Source of the DNA: UBA11403 sp963784615
Lineage (GTDB): Bacteria; Pseudomonadota; Gammaproteobacteria; Legionellales; Legionellaceae
Length of the DNA: 64,000 nt
Reading direction: 5' to 3'
Assembly: GCA_963784615.1 (NCBI GenBank)
Contig: CAWASG010000001.1
Location: forward strand, 1,364,001 to 1,428,000
The stretch's first letter is position 1. Each line of letters starts with the position of its first letter. The notes under the pieces are model-generated. The model ran no database searches, had not been told where the DNA came from, and saw nothing but the letters and a program-made list of their open reading frames with translations. Positions 17,898 through 27,055 of the stretch are shown here, in pieces. A program made the translations under genes and the position numbers.

Positions 17898-18293
17898 AAA
17901 TAAAGGCTCATATAGCTCAATGAGCGTGCATTTTATAGTAATTAGTCAAGCCAAACAAGACGATTGTATGTAAGAGCTAGCATGGTAAAAAGAGGAGAGG
18001 TGACAACCCCACCGTACATCTGAGCCGCGACTGTCATTGACTGTGGCGATCTATGACGTGTATTAGGTTCCCGGAACTTAGCCGTTGTACACACAACACA
18101 TCAAAACAATCTCCTTTATAATTTACGTTTCTGGTTCAGTCGGTCTAGATTGTCACTCTTATGTTTAATATTAGACCAGTTTATAGAAAAAGAAAGGGAA
18201 ATTGCAAAAATAAAATAGACACATGGTTATATTTGAATGTCCCTGTAAACTGTTTTACTATCCCATCTCATCTTTACGACAAGGAATCAACAA
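17898..18293. other. 396-bp intergenic region with no gene recognised
   Basis: No ORF with a ribosome-binding site, no family 1-4 repeat and no tRNA was seen. The part near 17985-18060 (GGAGAGGTGACAACCCCACC and following) is GC-richer than its surroundings and could hold a small RNA, but I see no convincing fold. The AAGGAATCAACAA before 18294 is the ribosome-binding region of the next gene. Confidence 0.5.
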
Positions 18294-18986
18294 TTGAATA
18301 TCCATCATCATGTTGAAAAAATACAACTCAAGGATACTGACTTTTTCGCTAAAGGCGGCCGTAATCTGGTTTATCGTCATCCAACAAATCCCAATCATTT
18401 GGTTAAAATATTAGGCGTAGTCAAAGTACTTGGCTTGGTACAACACGCTGATGTCATTAAGGGATTAGAGCACCGTATTGATAATTCGACGTGGATTGGA
18501 TCCTCATGGTTAATGCGTTCAATTAATCGCTTTAAGTTATCAAAAGCCCATGTTAGGGAGTTTATAGAAGTTTTGCGGATGCGCTTTCATGATGAATTTT
18601 TGCTGCAGCCTCCCCCCTTTATGCAACAAGTAACCGGTTTTGCTGATACCAACTTGGGGTTTGCCATGGTTGTGGTGGCGGAGAAAGATCGTGAAGGGAA
18701 TTATGCGCCAACGCTAAGAACGCTGATCAATAATAATCAAATGAATGAGCAGATCCACGAACAATTAAACCTGTTTTTTAAACAAATACTGGCTTACGAC
18801 CTGATTGTAAGCGACCTACGTGCCAAGAACATTGTTTATGCTTATAACGAAACGCATGGAGATCACTTTGTGCTGATCGATGGTGTTGGTGATAAAAACA
18901 TCATTCCCGTGTTAAGACTATCGCATTATTTGAGAAAAAGATCGAAAAAGCGCATGATTAAAAAATTAAAGGCTCGCCTGTCGTAG
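18294..18986 (+). CDS. YrbL/PhoP-regulatory-network-like kinase-fold protein
   Basis: A 230-residue protein like E. coli YrbL. An N-terminal strand-rich lobe (GGRNLVYRHPTNPNHLVKIL, near 22-41) resembles the glycine-loop and Lys of a protein-kinase fold. DLIVSDLRAKNIVYAY near 167 resembles the catalytic loop, and FVLIDGVGDKN near 196 the DFG-like metal site. Its substrate is unknown. The start is a TTG with AAGGAA 8 nt upstream; no ATG is better placed. Homologues are found in enterobacteria and Legionellales, where YrbL is PhoP-regulated. Confidence 0.75.
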   Translation: MNIHHHVEKIQLKDTDFFAKGGRNLVYRHPTNPNHLVKILGVVKVLGLVQHADVIKGLEHRIDNSTWIGSSWLMRSINRFKLSKAHVREFIEVLRMRFHDEFLLQPPPFMQQVTGFADTNLGFAMVVVAEKDREGNYAPTLRTLINNNQMNEQIHEQLNLFFKQILAYDLIVSDLRAKNIVYAYNETHGDHFVLIDGVGDKNIIPVLRLSHYLRKRSKKRMIKKLKARLS

Positions 18987-19162
18987 TAACAATGATTGAG
19001 GCTAAGATTTACAATATGACCTGCCGCTGCAATAAATGCAAATTTATTAGACAACCCTAGATTCCTCGTCTATAGTTTAGTCGGGAAGTTTTTTCATTAT
19101 ATCAGTCATCCCTATGTATACGTTAATCGTAGAGACTGGTATTTAAATTAAGGAGAGTTTAA

Positions 19163-19417
19163 ATGAACAGACTATTAACAGGTATGATGATTGTGGGCTT
19201 AAGTACAGGCGCTATTTTCATGGCACATGCTGATGACGGCGCCCGTGATGATGCTGAAAAAAGCGGTTCACCGATATTACTAGAAACACCAAATGGTGAG
19301 AAGCTTACAGTCACCGTTCCTAAGGATGATGTTGGCAAATTGAAGGGCCTTCGCAAAGGTGACTCACTTAAGTTATTTATGGATGCACCTCGTGACGATG
19401 ACCCTGTCACTCAATAA
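19163..19417 (+). CDS. Small secreted acidic protein upstream of the pepsin-like protease
   Basis: An 84-residue protein with a clear signal peptide (MNRLLTGMMIVGLSTGAIFM, cut after AHA) and AAGGAGAG before the ATG. The mature 60 residues are acidic and contain a short predicted beta-domain (ILLETPNGEKLTVTVPKDDV, KLKGLRKGDSLKLFMD). No family recognised. It lies 37 nt before the aspartic protease gene in the same direction, so the two are probably cotranscribed and both exported. Confidence 0.65.
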   Translation: MNRLLTGMMIVGLSTGAIFMAHADDGARDDAEKSGSPILLETPNGEKLTVTVPKDDVGKLKGLRKGDSLKLFMDAPRDDDPVTQ

Positions 19418-19454
19418 CATTCACTAACAATACATCATCGCATTGTGTGGCCAA

Positions 19455-20675
19455 ATGATTGATAAGCTCAGGAACACTAAGATTTACAGCTACGCTGTAC
19501 TGATATTAATGTACGGCATCAGTCATGCTGTAGGCCATCATAATGCGAATGATGGCATCACCGTGCCACTTCATTACTATCCTGAATATGGCGTTTATAC
19601 AGCAACCATTCATGTGGGTAAGGAACATGCTCAAGCATTGGAGGCAATTGTTGATACTGGCAGTGCCATCTTAGTGTTAGTAGCAGATGAGACTTATTGC
19701 CCAAGCTGTGTGAATGCATTGACAAAAGGGGCGCTCGATCCATCAGCCCTTGGCTTCTCTAGTGTTCATAAAACCATGCCCGTCAGTTATGGTTCAGCCA
19801 AAGATATTGTCGGCGAATATGAGGCGGCGGTGCACTATGTGAAAAATCAAGCCAATCCTATCAACATGAGCATTTATGTCCTTAAAAATAGTAACCAACC
19901 AACCAGTATTCTCGGCATGGTTCAACAAAATTTAAAAAATGACCCCGTCACTTCTACACCATTTATTGTTAAAGTAACCAACCACTTCAAAGAACACGCG
20001 CATCTCACCTTGGTGATGTGTGGCAGAAGAGGGCAAAGCTACTATCACATTGGGCCCATAGACTTACCGAAGCCTGTAGCAGAGACCAAACTAATTCCCA
20101 GTCCGTTTTATGAAATGTTCACCTCAGGATTTTATAATGAGCAGCTTCAAGGCATTGCCAAAACAAAACATGAGTATGGTCCCGCTATCGTAGATACTGG
20201 AACAGGGGGATATATCATCTTATCGCCCCACTTATATCAATCATTGTTTCAATATCTTTATAAGCATGCGGGCGCCAAAAATCAAACGATCAACCCCAAG
20301 TTTTGGCAACAAAATTATTGTGTTTTACGTGACAAGGTTGACTATAATTCACTTCCAGTCATCAAGCTTGGTATAAAATCACTCAAAGGCGAAGAACCAA
20401 GCTTTCTGACGTTGAAACCCGAAGCATATATCAATAGAGCGGGTTGCGACAAAGATTATGTCCGTTTGATTTTTACTCAAGTAACTCAGCCCAATTTCTT
20501 TTCTGCTATTCGAAATCATAACGCCAGAAAAACTGAAGGGAAAACACCTGAAATGATCATAGGAACGGCTCTACTCAACCGATATGCGGTTAAGTTTGCC
20601 TATAAACCAGAAGGGATTATTAGTTTTTATGATAATACGAATTTATGTACTCATCACGTTGCGGATGTGCCGTAG
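19455..20675 (+). CDS. Secreted pepsin-like (family A1) aspartic protease
   Basis: A 406-residue protein with a signal peptide (about 1-26). It has the full bilobed pepsin layout. The first catalytic motif is Asp67 in AIVDTGSAIL. The flap Tyr112 is in MPVSYGSAKDIVGEYEAAV, and SILGMV follows. The second catalytic motif is Asp247 in PAIVDTGTGGYIIL. The hydrophobic-Gly element IIGTALLNRYAVKFAYKPEG is near 360. The spacing of 180 residues between the aspartates matches pepsin (183). Retroviral-type single-lobe proteases are excluded. A1 proteases are rare in bacteria (shewasin is a studied example). The ATG at 19455 is preferred over a TTG at 19443. The stop lies in a palindrome. Confidence 0.85.
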   Translation: MIDKLRNTKIYSYAVLILMYGISHAVGHHNANDGITVPLHYYPEYGVYTATIHVGKEHAQALEAIVDTGSAILVLVADETYCPSCVNALTKGALDPSALGFSSVHKTMPVSYGSAKDIVGEYEAAVHYVKNQANPINMSIYVLKNSNQPTSILGMVQQNLKNDPVTSTPFIVKVTNHFKEHAHLTLVMCGRRGQSYYHIGPIDLPKPVAETKLIPSPFYEMFTSGFYNEQLQGIAKTKHEYGPAIVDTGTGGYIILSPHLYQSLFQYLYKHAGAKNQTINPKFWQQNYCVLRDKVDYNSLPVIKLGIKSLKGEEPSFLTLKPEAYINRAGCDKDYVRLIFTQVTQPNFFSAIRNHNARKTEGKTPEMIIGTALLNRYAVKFAYKPEGIISFYDNTNLCTHHVADVP

Positions 20676-20693
20676 CCTTGGTTACGGCACATC
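20664..20693. terminator. Palindromic hairpin between convergent genes
   Basis: GATGTGCCGTA, an 8-nt loop, then TACGGCACATC makes an 11-bp perfect stem. It overlaps the protease stop and lies between convergent genes, so it may stop transcription from both sides, although no T-run follows. The same arms occur at 48190-48243, so it is also a repeat. Confidence 0.55.
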
Positions 20694-20706
20694 ACAAACG
20701 TCAATG

Positions 20707-21192
20707 TTAGTCCCGGAAATTCTCAAACTGCAACGGAAGTTCGATGTCGGATTTTTTTAACAGGGCAATGCACTCCTGCAATTCATCTCGTTTTTTTCCA
20801 GTCACGCGTATTTTTTCGCCTTGAATAGAAGCTTGCGCTTTTAGCTTGTTATCCTTAATCAGTTTCACAATTTCTTTGGCTGTTGGTTGCTCGATGCCCT
20901 GCTTAAACGTCAAGGTTAATGAAAACGTCCGGCCGCTGTGTACTGGTTTATCTTCAATATCAATACCTGCCGTACTCACGCCTCTTTTGGTACAATGATT
21001 ACGAAACAGATCTTCGAGCTGACGAACCTGGAAATCAGACTCACTTTTTAGCGTGACTGACAAATCACTTAATATCACGCTAGACTCAACCCCGCGAAAA
21101 TCAAAACGGGTACCCACTTCGCGGGTCGTGTTGTCCACAGCATGACGTAACTCAACCGTATTCACTTCAGAGACGATATCAAATGTTGGCAT
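20707..21192 (-). CDS. yajQ: YajQ family nucleotide-binding protein
   Basis: A 161-residue cytosolic protein with two RNP-like domains, starting MPTFDIVSEVNTVELRHAVD and containing RFDFRGVESSV and the conserved end PLQFENFRD. YajQ proteins bind nucleotides, and a Xanthomonas homologue is a c-di-GMP effector. That is of interest because of the c-di-GMP genes elsewhere in this window, but no such role is shown here. The ATG at 21192 is the family start; one extra Met at 21195 is possible. Confidence 0.93.
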   Translation of the reverse strand: MPTFDIVSEVNTVELRHAVDNTTREVGTRFDFRGVESSVILSDLSVTLKSESDFQVRQLEDLFRNHCTKRGVSTAGIDIEDKPVHSGRTFSLTLTFKQGIEQPTAKEIVKLIKDNKLKAQASIQGEKIRVTGKKRDELQECIALLKKSDIELPLQFENFRD

Positions 21193-21212
21193 CATATTCC
21201 TCTAATTTGGAG

Positions 21213-21262
21213 TTTAAACAAAGCTGCATGCAAAAAGACGCATGCAGCTTTATTTAAATATA
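21213..21262. repeat. Family 4 hairpin repeat
   Basis: AAACAAAGCTGCATGC, loop AAAAAGAC, then GCATGCAGCTTTATTT, followed by AAATATAATTTT. The same sequence recurs at 51893 (inverted) and 63931. It is upstream of yajQ and downstream of topA. Confidence 0.75.
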
Positions 21263-21341
21263 ATTTTCCTGATTTAATCGAGAGACAAAGTGGGCACGTC
21301 GCTATGCTCCTTTGCCCACCCTACCGAAATACTGCTTGCAT

Positions 21342-23615
21342 TTATTCGTCGGCGACATACCCACACCCCTCGTGGGGGCATAGCATTTGTCGACCTGAAC
21401 GTTTTGTTTCTTTTACCGTTAATATAGACCACGCACATTTGGGGCAGGTTTTATCCACTGGTTCATTCCACAATGCATAAGTGCATTTCGGATACCCCCC
21501 GCACGAATAGAAAATTTTACCTTTTCGTGATTTACGTTTCAAGATCGTTGACGCATGACAGATTGGGCATTGAACACCGGTATCAGCTGGGCGATCCAGT
21601 GGCTCTATAAATTTACACTCAGGATAACTACTACATCCAATAAACCGGCCATATCGACCTGTTTTAATATGTAATGCAGAAGAGCACTCTGGGCATGCTC
21701 TATTCTCAACTACCTCTGGCTCGGATTGCACGCCAGCAGCTGCACCCAAATCTTGAGTAAAATCACACTCAGGATAGCCCGTACAACCGATAAATCGTCC
21801 ACGTTTTCCCAATCGAATGGCGAGTGGTTTCTCACACTTAGGACACTTTTCATCCAACGCTTCCGTAGTCACATCTTTGCGTTGCACATCGACTTCAATA
21901 CGTTGAATTTGGTCGATAAATGGCGTCCAAAAATCAGCTAAAACAGGAACCCATTCTTTTTCACCACGAGCAATATCATCCAATGTATTTTCTAATTGGG
22001 CGGTAAATTGGTAGTCAACGTAACGCGTAAAATAGGTGGTCAAAAATCGACTGACGATACGCCCAACGTCAGTGGGAATAAACCGTTTTTTATCAACAAT
22101 GACATATTCACGTTGCTGCAGCGTATGAATAATTGGCGCATAAGTCGATGGACGACCAATGTCAAATTCCACCAGGGCTTTAATCAACGATGCCTCTGAG
22201 TAACGCGGCGGTGGCTCAGTAAAATGTTGATTAGCCATCAAATCAAGTAACTTCACACTCATGCCAACGGTCAGTTGCGGTAAAAGTGTCGACTGCTCGT
22301 CTTCTTTATTTTCGTCTTGGCTTTCTTCATAAACCAATAAAAACCCGGGAAATACGATGGTTGAACCATTCGCACGAAATAGATTGCCTGGCCCACATGA
22401 CAGATCAACAGCAACCGTGTCCAATAACGCTTCTGCCATTTGACACGCAACGGTTCGCTTCCAAATCAACTGGTACAGTTTGTATTGATCCGGTGTGAGG
22501 GAGGCTTGTATCATTTCCGGCGCACGCTGAATTGACGTAGGACGAATCGCCTCATGCGCTTCTTGCGCATTTTTTGACTTTGTTTTAAAAACGCGAGCCT
22601 GCGAAGGGCAGTTCTCAGAGCCATAGCGCTCACTAATATAGGCTCTTACTTCTTCCACCGCTTCGGGAGACAAGTTAACGGAGTCAGTACGCATGTAGGT
22701 AATTAACCCCATGGTGCCTTCTCCAATATCAATACCTTCATATAATTGCTGCGCAAGCATCATGGTTTTTCGTGCGGTAAACCCTAGTTTTCTTGCGGCT
22801 TCTTGTTGTAGGGATGAAGTAATAAACGGTGCAGCTGGATTGCGCTTACGTTGTTTTTTTTCAATTGCCTCAACTAGCAACTCGCCATTAGACAGCCCTA
22901 GAAGAGTATCTTTAACCTGATGGGCTTGTGTGCCCTCGGTGATGCTGAATTGATGCAGTTTTTCATGTTGATATTGGGTTAATCGTGCTTCAAATAACGC
23001 ACTTTCATGATTGCATTGAGCAATCAGTTTCCAATGTTCCTGCGGTATAAATGCTTCGATTTCTTCTTCACGCTCAGAAATAAGTCTCAATGCTGGGCTT
23101 TGTACACGACCAGCCGACAGACCACGTCGGATTTTTTTCCAAAGCAATGGTGAGAGATTAAAACCAACCAAATAATCTAACGCGCGTCGCGCTTGTTGCG
23201 CATTAACCAAATCCATGGCGATTTCTCGCGGATGATTAATCGCCTCTTGAATCGCTGACTTGGTAATTTCATTAAAACAGATCCGCTGAACGGTTTTATC
23301 TTTGAGTAACTTACGTTCTTTCATCAACTCATAGATATGCCATGAAATGGCCTCTCCCTCGCGGTCCGGATCCGTTGCAAGCAAAAGTGAATCTGCTTTT
23401 TTCAACGCTTTGACGATGAGCTCAACGTGCCGGGCATTTTTTTCAATTGGCGTATACGTCATCGCAAAATGATTCTCGGGATCAACCGATCCTTTGCGCG
23501 GGGATAAATCGCGAACATGGCCATATGAAGCAAGCACTTCATAGTCACTACCTAGGTATTTTTGAATGGTTTTTGCTTTCGCAGGTGATTCCACGATCAG
23601 AAGATGCTTGCTCAT
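21342..23615 (-). CDS. topA: DNA topoisomerase I (omega protein)
   Basis: This type IA enzyme relaxes negative supercoils. The N-terminal Toprim domain begins MSKHLLIVESPAKAKTIQKY and holds ATDPDREGEAI. The catalytic tyrosine is in GLITYMRTDS at about residue 307. The C-terminus has four Cys4 zinc-ribbon-like units (for example CPKCEKPLAIRLGKRGRFIG near 580 and CPHEGC at the end). Its 757 residues are normal for gammaproteobacteria with three to four ribbons. It is part of the lysM-dprA-smg-topA run on the minus strand. Confidence 0.97.
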   Translation of the reverse strand: MSKHLLIVESPAKAKTIQKYLGSDYEVLASYGHVRDLSPRKGSVDPENHFAMTYTPIEKNARHVELIVKALKKADSLLLATDPDREGEAISWHIYELMKERKLLKDKTVQRICFNEITKSAIQEAINHPREIAMDLVNAQQARRALDYLVGFNLSPLLWKKIRRGLSAGRVQSPALRLISEREEEIEAFIPQEHWKLIAQCNHESALFEARLTQYQHEKLHQFSITEGTQAHQVKDTLLGLSNGELLVEAIEKKQRKRNPAAPFITSSLQQEAARKLGFTARKTMMLAQQLYEGIDIGEGTMGLITYMRTDSVNLSPEAVEEVRAYISERYGSENCPSQARVFKTKSKNAQEAHEAIRPTSIQRAPEMIQASLTPDQYKLYQLIWKRTVACQMAEALLDTVAVDLSCGPGNLFRANGSTIVFPGFLLVYEESQDENKEDEQSTLLPQLTVGMSVKLLDLMANQHFTEPPPRYSEASLIKALVEFDIGRPSTYAPIIHTLQQREYVIVDKKRFIPTDVGRIVSRFLTTYFTRYVDYQFTAQLENTLDDIARGEKEWVPVLADFWTPFIDQIQRIEVDVQRKDVTTEALDEKCPKCEKPLAIRLGKRGRFIGCTGYPECDFTQDLGAAAGVQSEPEVVENRACPECSSALHIKTGRYGRFIGCSSYPECKFIEPLDRPADTGVQCPICHASTILKRKSRKGKIFYSCGGYPKCTYALWNEPVDKTCPKCAWSILTVKETKRSGRQMLCPHEGCGYVADE

Positions 23616-23636
23616 GAGAAAGTCGCCTTAATATTA

Positions 23637-24110
23637 TTAATGCCGCACTATAGCATCTTCTTTATGATAGAGCACAAGATCAAGATATGCTAATTGGTCA
23701 AAAGTAAGATTCTCCGCTAGCAAAGACCGAATAATCCACTTCGTTTCTTGCAAAGAAACAATATGTGAATCAGAAAGCAGCAATCGATGAATGATAAGCT
23801 CCATCACATCTCGAGAAATAATACCCCATGAATTCAATTGCGTTAAAAATTGGTAGCTAGCCTTGGACAGCTTCATCTGTTCATCAAGTGAAAAAATTCT
23901 CATTGAATGAGCACTTGCTTCCTTGAGGAGCAACACCTGATAAAGGTCATGCGGGGTCTTCTCATGCTTAGCTAAAGGATATGCGGGCGCATCGGGCTTT
24001 TTTTCATGCGCAGCAGGCATATGTTGATTATCAAGCGCATTAACCTCTGTTAATCGATGCAAGCTCGTTTCAAACAGTGTCAACAACATTTCAAACAAAG
24101 TTTCTTTCAT
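23637..24110 (-). CDS. smg: Smg family protein (DUF494)
   Basis: A 157-residue small cytosolic protein of unknown biochemical function, found between dprA and topA in many gammaproteobacteria. MKETLFEMLLTLFETSL at the start and the C-terminal LQETKWIIRSLLAENLTFDQ and YLDLVLYHKEDA match the family. It overlaps the dprA 3' end by 20 nt, which supports coupling. Confidence 0.88.
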   Translation of the reverse strand: MKETLFEMLLTLFETSLHRLTEVNALDNQHMPAAHEKKPDAPAYPLAKHEKTPHDLYQVLLLKEASAHSMRIFSLDEQMKLSKASYQFLTQLNSWGIISRDVMELIIHRLLLSDSHIVSLQETKWIIRSLLAENLTFDQLAYLDLVLYHKEDAIVRH

Positions 24111-25185
24111 ATGCACACCTCATATAACCGCCAGGGACTGCTCTAATCACGCCTTGTATTTCAAGCTCTGCCAAACAACACGTTACCGCGCTGATCTCAA
24201 GCCCACTACGTGCAACGATTTGATCAATACTCGTGACTTCAAACCCAATAGACTTTACACAATGTTCATTCTTAGTTGCCAATGTCACGTTCTGTTGTTC
24301 GCTTAATGCCGGGATCTCATGCGCTATTTTCAATTCAACCAGCACATCTTCAAGAGATGTAACCAGCTTCGCACCCTGCTGCAAGAGATGATGGCATCCT
24401 CGTGCTTGTGGATTATGAATAGAACTTGGAATCGCCATAACATCACGATTCTGCTCCATGGCTAAACGTGCTGTAATCAACGATCCACTGCGAACTGCTG
24501 CTTCAACTATCAACGTGGCCAATGACAGACCGCTTATTATACGATTTCTACGGGGGAAATGTCCAGCGATTGGCGAAGTTTTTAACGGAAACTCGCTTAA
24601 TAACAGACCGTTGTGACAAATATCGTCTGCGAGTTGCCTATGCCTGCGAGGATAAATCATATCAATCCCTGTGGCCATGACCGCAATCGTTTGCCCCCCT
24701 GAATCCAAACAGCCTTGATGTACTTGAGCATCAATCCCTAGAGCCAATCCACTGACGACAGTTATCGCCCGACGACTCAACTCCCGCGCAAAATACCGTG
24801 CAGTTTCACTACCAGTAATAGATGGCTTACGCGTCCCCACCATAGCAATAGCTGGCGGATTAAATGCAGATACATCCCCTCGGGCATAAAGCACTGCAGG
24901 AGGATCATGAATTTCGCGAAGCAGTGCGGGATACTCAGGATCCGCCCAAGTAATTAAGTGATGTTTGTCTCTCTCTTGCCATCGCCAGTCCTCATCAACA
25001 CGTTTCCAATCGAAGGTTGAAATGCTTTGGACAAGGACGGACGGCAGCCCCTCCTCGGTTAACTTCGCTGCAGGTAATTCAAACATCTCCTGCAAGTCAG
25101 GCCATCGCTTCATCAATTTAGCAATGGTAAGCGGGCCTACCCTGTCCATATGATTGAGCGCTAAAAAATAACGTTTATTTTTCAT
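24091..25185 (-). CDS. dprA: DNA processing protein DprA
   Basis: DprA loads RecA onto incoming single-stranded DNA during natural transformation. The Rossmann-like domain carries VSGLALGIDAQVHQGCLDSG and TIAVMATGIDMIYPRRHRQL near 160-190 and IVEAAVRSGSLITARLA near 235. A winged-helix-like C-terminal domain (VARSGLEISAVTCCLAELEI) follows. It has 364 residues and overlaps the upstream LysM gene by 4 nt. Its presence suggests at least a relic of competence. Confidence 0.95.
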   Translation of the reverse strand: MKNKRYFLALNHMDRVGPLTIAKLMKRWPDLQEMFELPAAKLTEEGLPSVLVQSISTFDWKRVDEDWRWQERDKHHLITWADPEYPALLREIHDPPAVLYARGDVSAFNPPAIAMVGTRKPSITGSETARYFARELSRRAITVVSGLALGIDAQVHQGCLDSGGQTIAVMATGIDMIYPRRHRQLADDICHNGLLLSEFPLKTSPIAGHFPRRNRIISGLSLATLIVEAAVRSGSLITARLAMEQNRDVMAIPSSIHNPQARGCHHLLQQGAKLVTSLEDVLVELKIAHEIPALSEQQNVTLATKNEHCVKSIGFEVTSIDQIVARSGLEISAVTCCLAELEIQGVIRAVPGGYMRCAYERNFV

Positions 25186-26207
25186 GGATTCGCTACCCTG
25201 TCCATGATTTTTACCGCGCGGGTTGCACGAACCACGAGAGCAAAACTCGTCCTCGTGAACGTTTTAAAAACCATGACTTCACCAACGCGTTCACGAGGAA
25301 GACGTACGCATCCATAGGGGCACTCTAAATCTTTCATTCTATGCGCCTGTCTATAAACAGCAAGCACATCACCAGGTTGCAGGCCAGCATCCTTACCGCG
25401 ATCTAACACCACAACGAGTCCTTCAGAGCCCTGTGTATAATCGCCTGGCGCATCAATAATTAACCCTCTAACAAGTTGAGATGGCGCTTTGGGTAAAAAA
25501 TCCAAATCAAAACCAGGAAGCGTATTGGGCATAACACGATCGAGCAATTTCACGCCCTGGGTAATATCAGTTAACACCACGGTCGCCGGATCGCCTGCTC
25601 GAAGTAATTCTGCATAACCAATAAGTGATGCTTTATATCCCAAAAACTCTTTCGTATACGGATTAGTATATTCACCCGCCGGTCTATAGACACCATAGGA
25701 TATCGTCTCCCCGGAGCGTAAGTTAGGGCGCGGGCATAAATTTTTAACATACAGCTCATCCCCTTGCCCACCTAACATATGCACGTCCCTAAAAGCAACA
25801 ATATATGGTGCGGCTGCGAGCGCATCGCGATCCAATACCAGGGACGCATCCAAAAAGGGCTTTATATCAGCTAAAGGGATCGGAGGAATTGCAGAATCGA
25901 GTTCTTCTGTTCGCATGGTGGGTGAGAGTTTAACTGTCCCGTTGGAAAGCACCCGCAAATAGGGCTTATGCTGATGGTAGCGCAATTCAATCACGGCTCC
26001 TGGATATAAACGATTCGGATTTTTAATCGCAGGATTCGCTTGCCATAACGATTTCCATTCCCAGGGATGCTGCAAATAACAATTCGCTATATCCCATAAT
26101 GTGTCTCCCGGTTTAACGACATATCGTGAAGGAGAGTCTGCGCGCATCAAGAATGCATGACTGGACATTGAAACCATCAAACACAATAACAGTGAAAGTA
26201 ATCGCAT
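25182..26207 (-). CDS. LysM-domain periplasmic protein
   Basis: A 341-residue exported protein. It has a signal peptide (MRLLSLLLCLMVSMSSHAFL), then one LysM peptidoglycan-binding motif near residues 28-75 (YVVKPGDTLWDIANCYLQHP), then an unannotated C-terminal region. Homologues lie immediately upstream of dprA and divergent from def in many gammaproteobacteria. Stop overlaps the dprA start (ATGA). It probably binds cell wall; no catalytic domain was seen. Confidence 0.88.
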   Translation of the reverse strand: MRLLSLLLCLMVSMSSHAFLMRADSPSRYVVKPGDTLWDIANCYLQHPWEWKSLWQANPAIKNPNRLYPGAVIELRYHQHKPYLRVLSNGTVKLSPTMRTEELDSAIPPIPLADIKPFLDASLVLDRDALAAAPYIVAFRDVHMLGGQGDELYVKNLCPRPNLRSGETISYGVYRPAGEYTNPYTKEFLGYKASLIGYAELLRAGDPATVVLTDITQGVKLLDRVMPNTLPGFDLDFLPKAPSQLVRGLIIDAPGDYTQGSEGLVVVLDRGKDAGLQPGDVLAVYRQAHRMKDLECPYGCVRLPRERVGEVMVFKTFTRTSFALVVRATRAVKIMDRVANP

Positions 26208-26305
26208 TAATCTATCCTTGAATACAGGTTGGCTAAAGGTGCCTTGTAGGAAAAAGGCCTTTATGAGATAATAACATGTTTATTTTAATATAAAATAGGG
26301 TCTTT

Positions 26306-26815
26306 ATGACGATTCATACCATCATTTATCTTCCTGATCCGCGTCTTCGGCTAAAATCATCCAAAATAGAACAGTTTGACGATAAACTACAGATCCTTAT
26401 TGATGATATGTTCGACACGATGTATGACGCGAAAGGTGTTGGGCTGGCAGCACCACAAATTGGTATTAATTTACGCCTGTCCGTCATCGACATTATCGGA
26501 GACAAAACGCAGCAAATCGTTCTGATTAACCCTGAAATTACCGCGTCGAAAGGCCAAGCCAGTTATCAAGAAGGCTGTTTGTCGGTGCCTGGAGCCTATG
26601 ACACCGTAATCCGCGCCGAAAGCGTCACTGTGCAAGCATTGGATCGTTTTGGAAAACCTTTCGAAATCACCGCAGATGGGCTTTTGGGTGAATGTTTACA
26701 ACACGAGATTGATCACCTTAATGGCAAGTTATTTGTTGATCTTTTGTCGCCATTAAAACGAATTATGGCTAGAAAAAAACTTGAAAAATTCAAACGAGAG
26801 CAAGCGCGAAAATGA
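26306..26815 (+). CDS. def: Peptide deformylase
   Basis: This enzyme removes the formyl group from nascent N-terminal methionine. All three motifs are present: GVGLAAPQIG (44-53), EGCLSVP (Cys91) and QHEIDHLNG (His134, Glu135, His138), which bind the catalytic metal. It has 169 residues. It is divergent from the LysM-dprA run as usual, but the normal following gene fmt is not here; a family 1 repeat and an unrelated gene follow, so the def-fmt operon has been broken in this lineage. Confidence 0.96.
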   Translation: MTIHTIIYLPDPRLRLKSSKIEQFDDKLQILIDDMFDTMYDAKGVGLAAPQIGINLRLSVIDIIGDKTQQIVLINPEITASKGQASYQEGCLSVPGAYDTVIRAESVTVQALDRFGKPFEITADGLLGECLQHEIDHLNGKLFVDLLSPLKRIMARKKLEKFKREQARK

Positions 26816-26844
26816 ACTTGCAGGTCCACCCTACATCCACTTAG

Positions 26845-26997
26845 CCAGTACCTTCGGTACAAACAGACACAATGAACTTGCAGGTGGCGTCGTTGCGAGG
26901 CACGAAGCAATCCAGAGAACAAAGCTTCGAACCCCTGGATTGCTTCGTGCCTCGCAACGACGCCTGATACAACATCGCACATATTGTGAAGCTCATT
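26845..26997. repeat. Palindromic repeat family 1, copy c
   Basis: CCAGTACCTTCGGTACAAAC, then GAACTTGCAGG, then the hairpin arms GCGTCGTTGCGAGGCACGAA and complement, and GCACATATTGTGAAGCTCAT at the right. It lies just after def. Confidence 0.85.
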
Positions 26998-27055
26998 AGA
27001 CGTTAGGGCGAGGTTGGGCGCTCTCACAACGACGAAATCTGAAACATCTTTATTC

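Noticed and set aside
17985..18060. Possible small RNA in the GC-richer part of the 17898-18293 gap
   Set aside because: I found no convincing stem-loop or promoter-terminator pair; it is kept only as an unassigned region.
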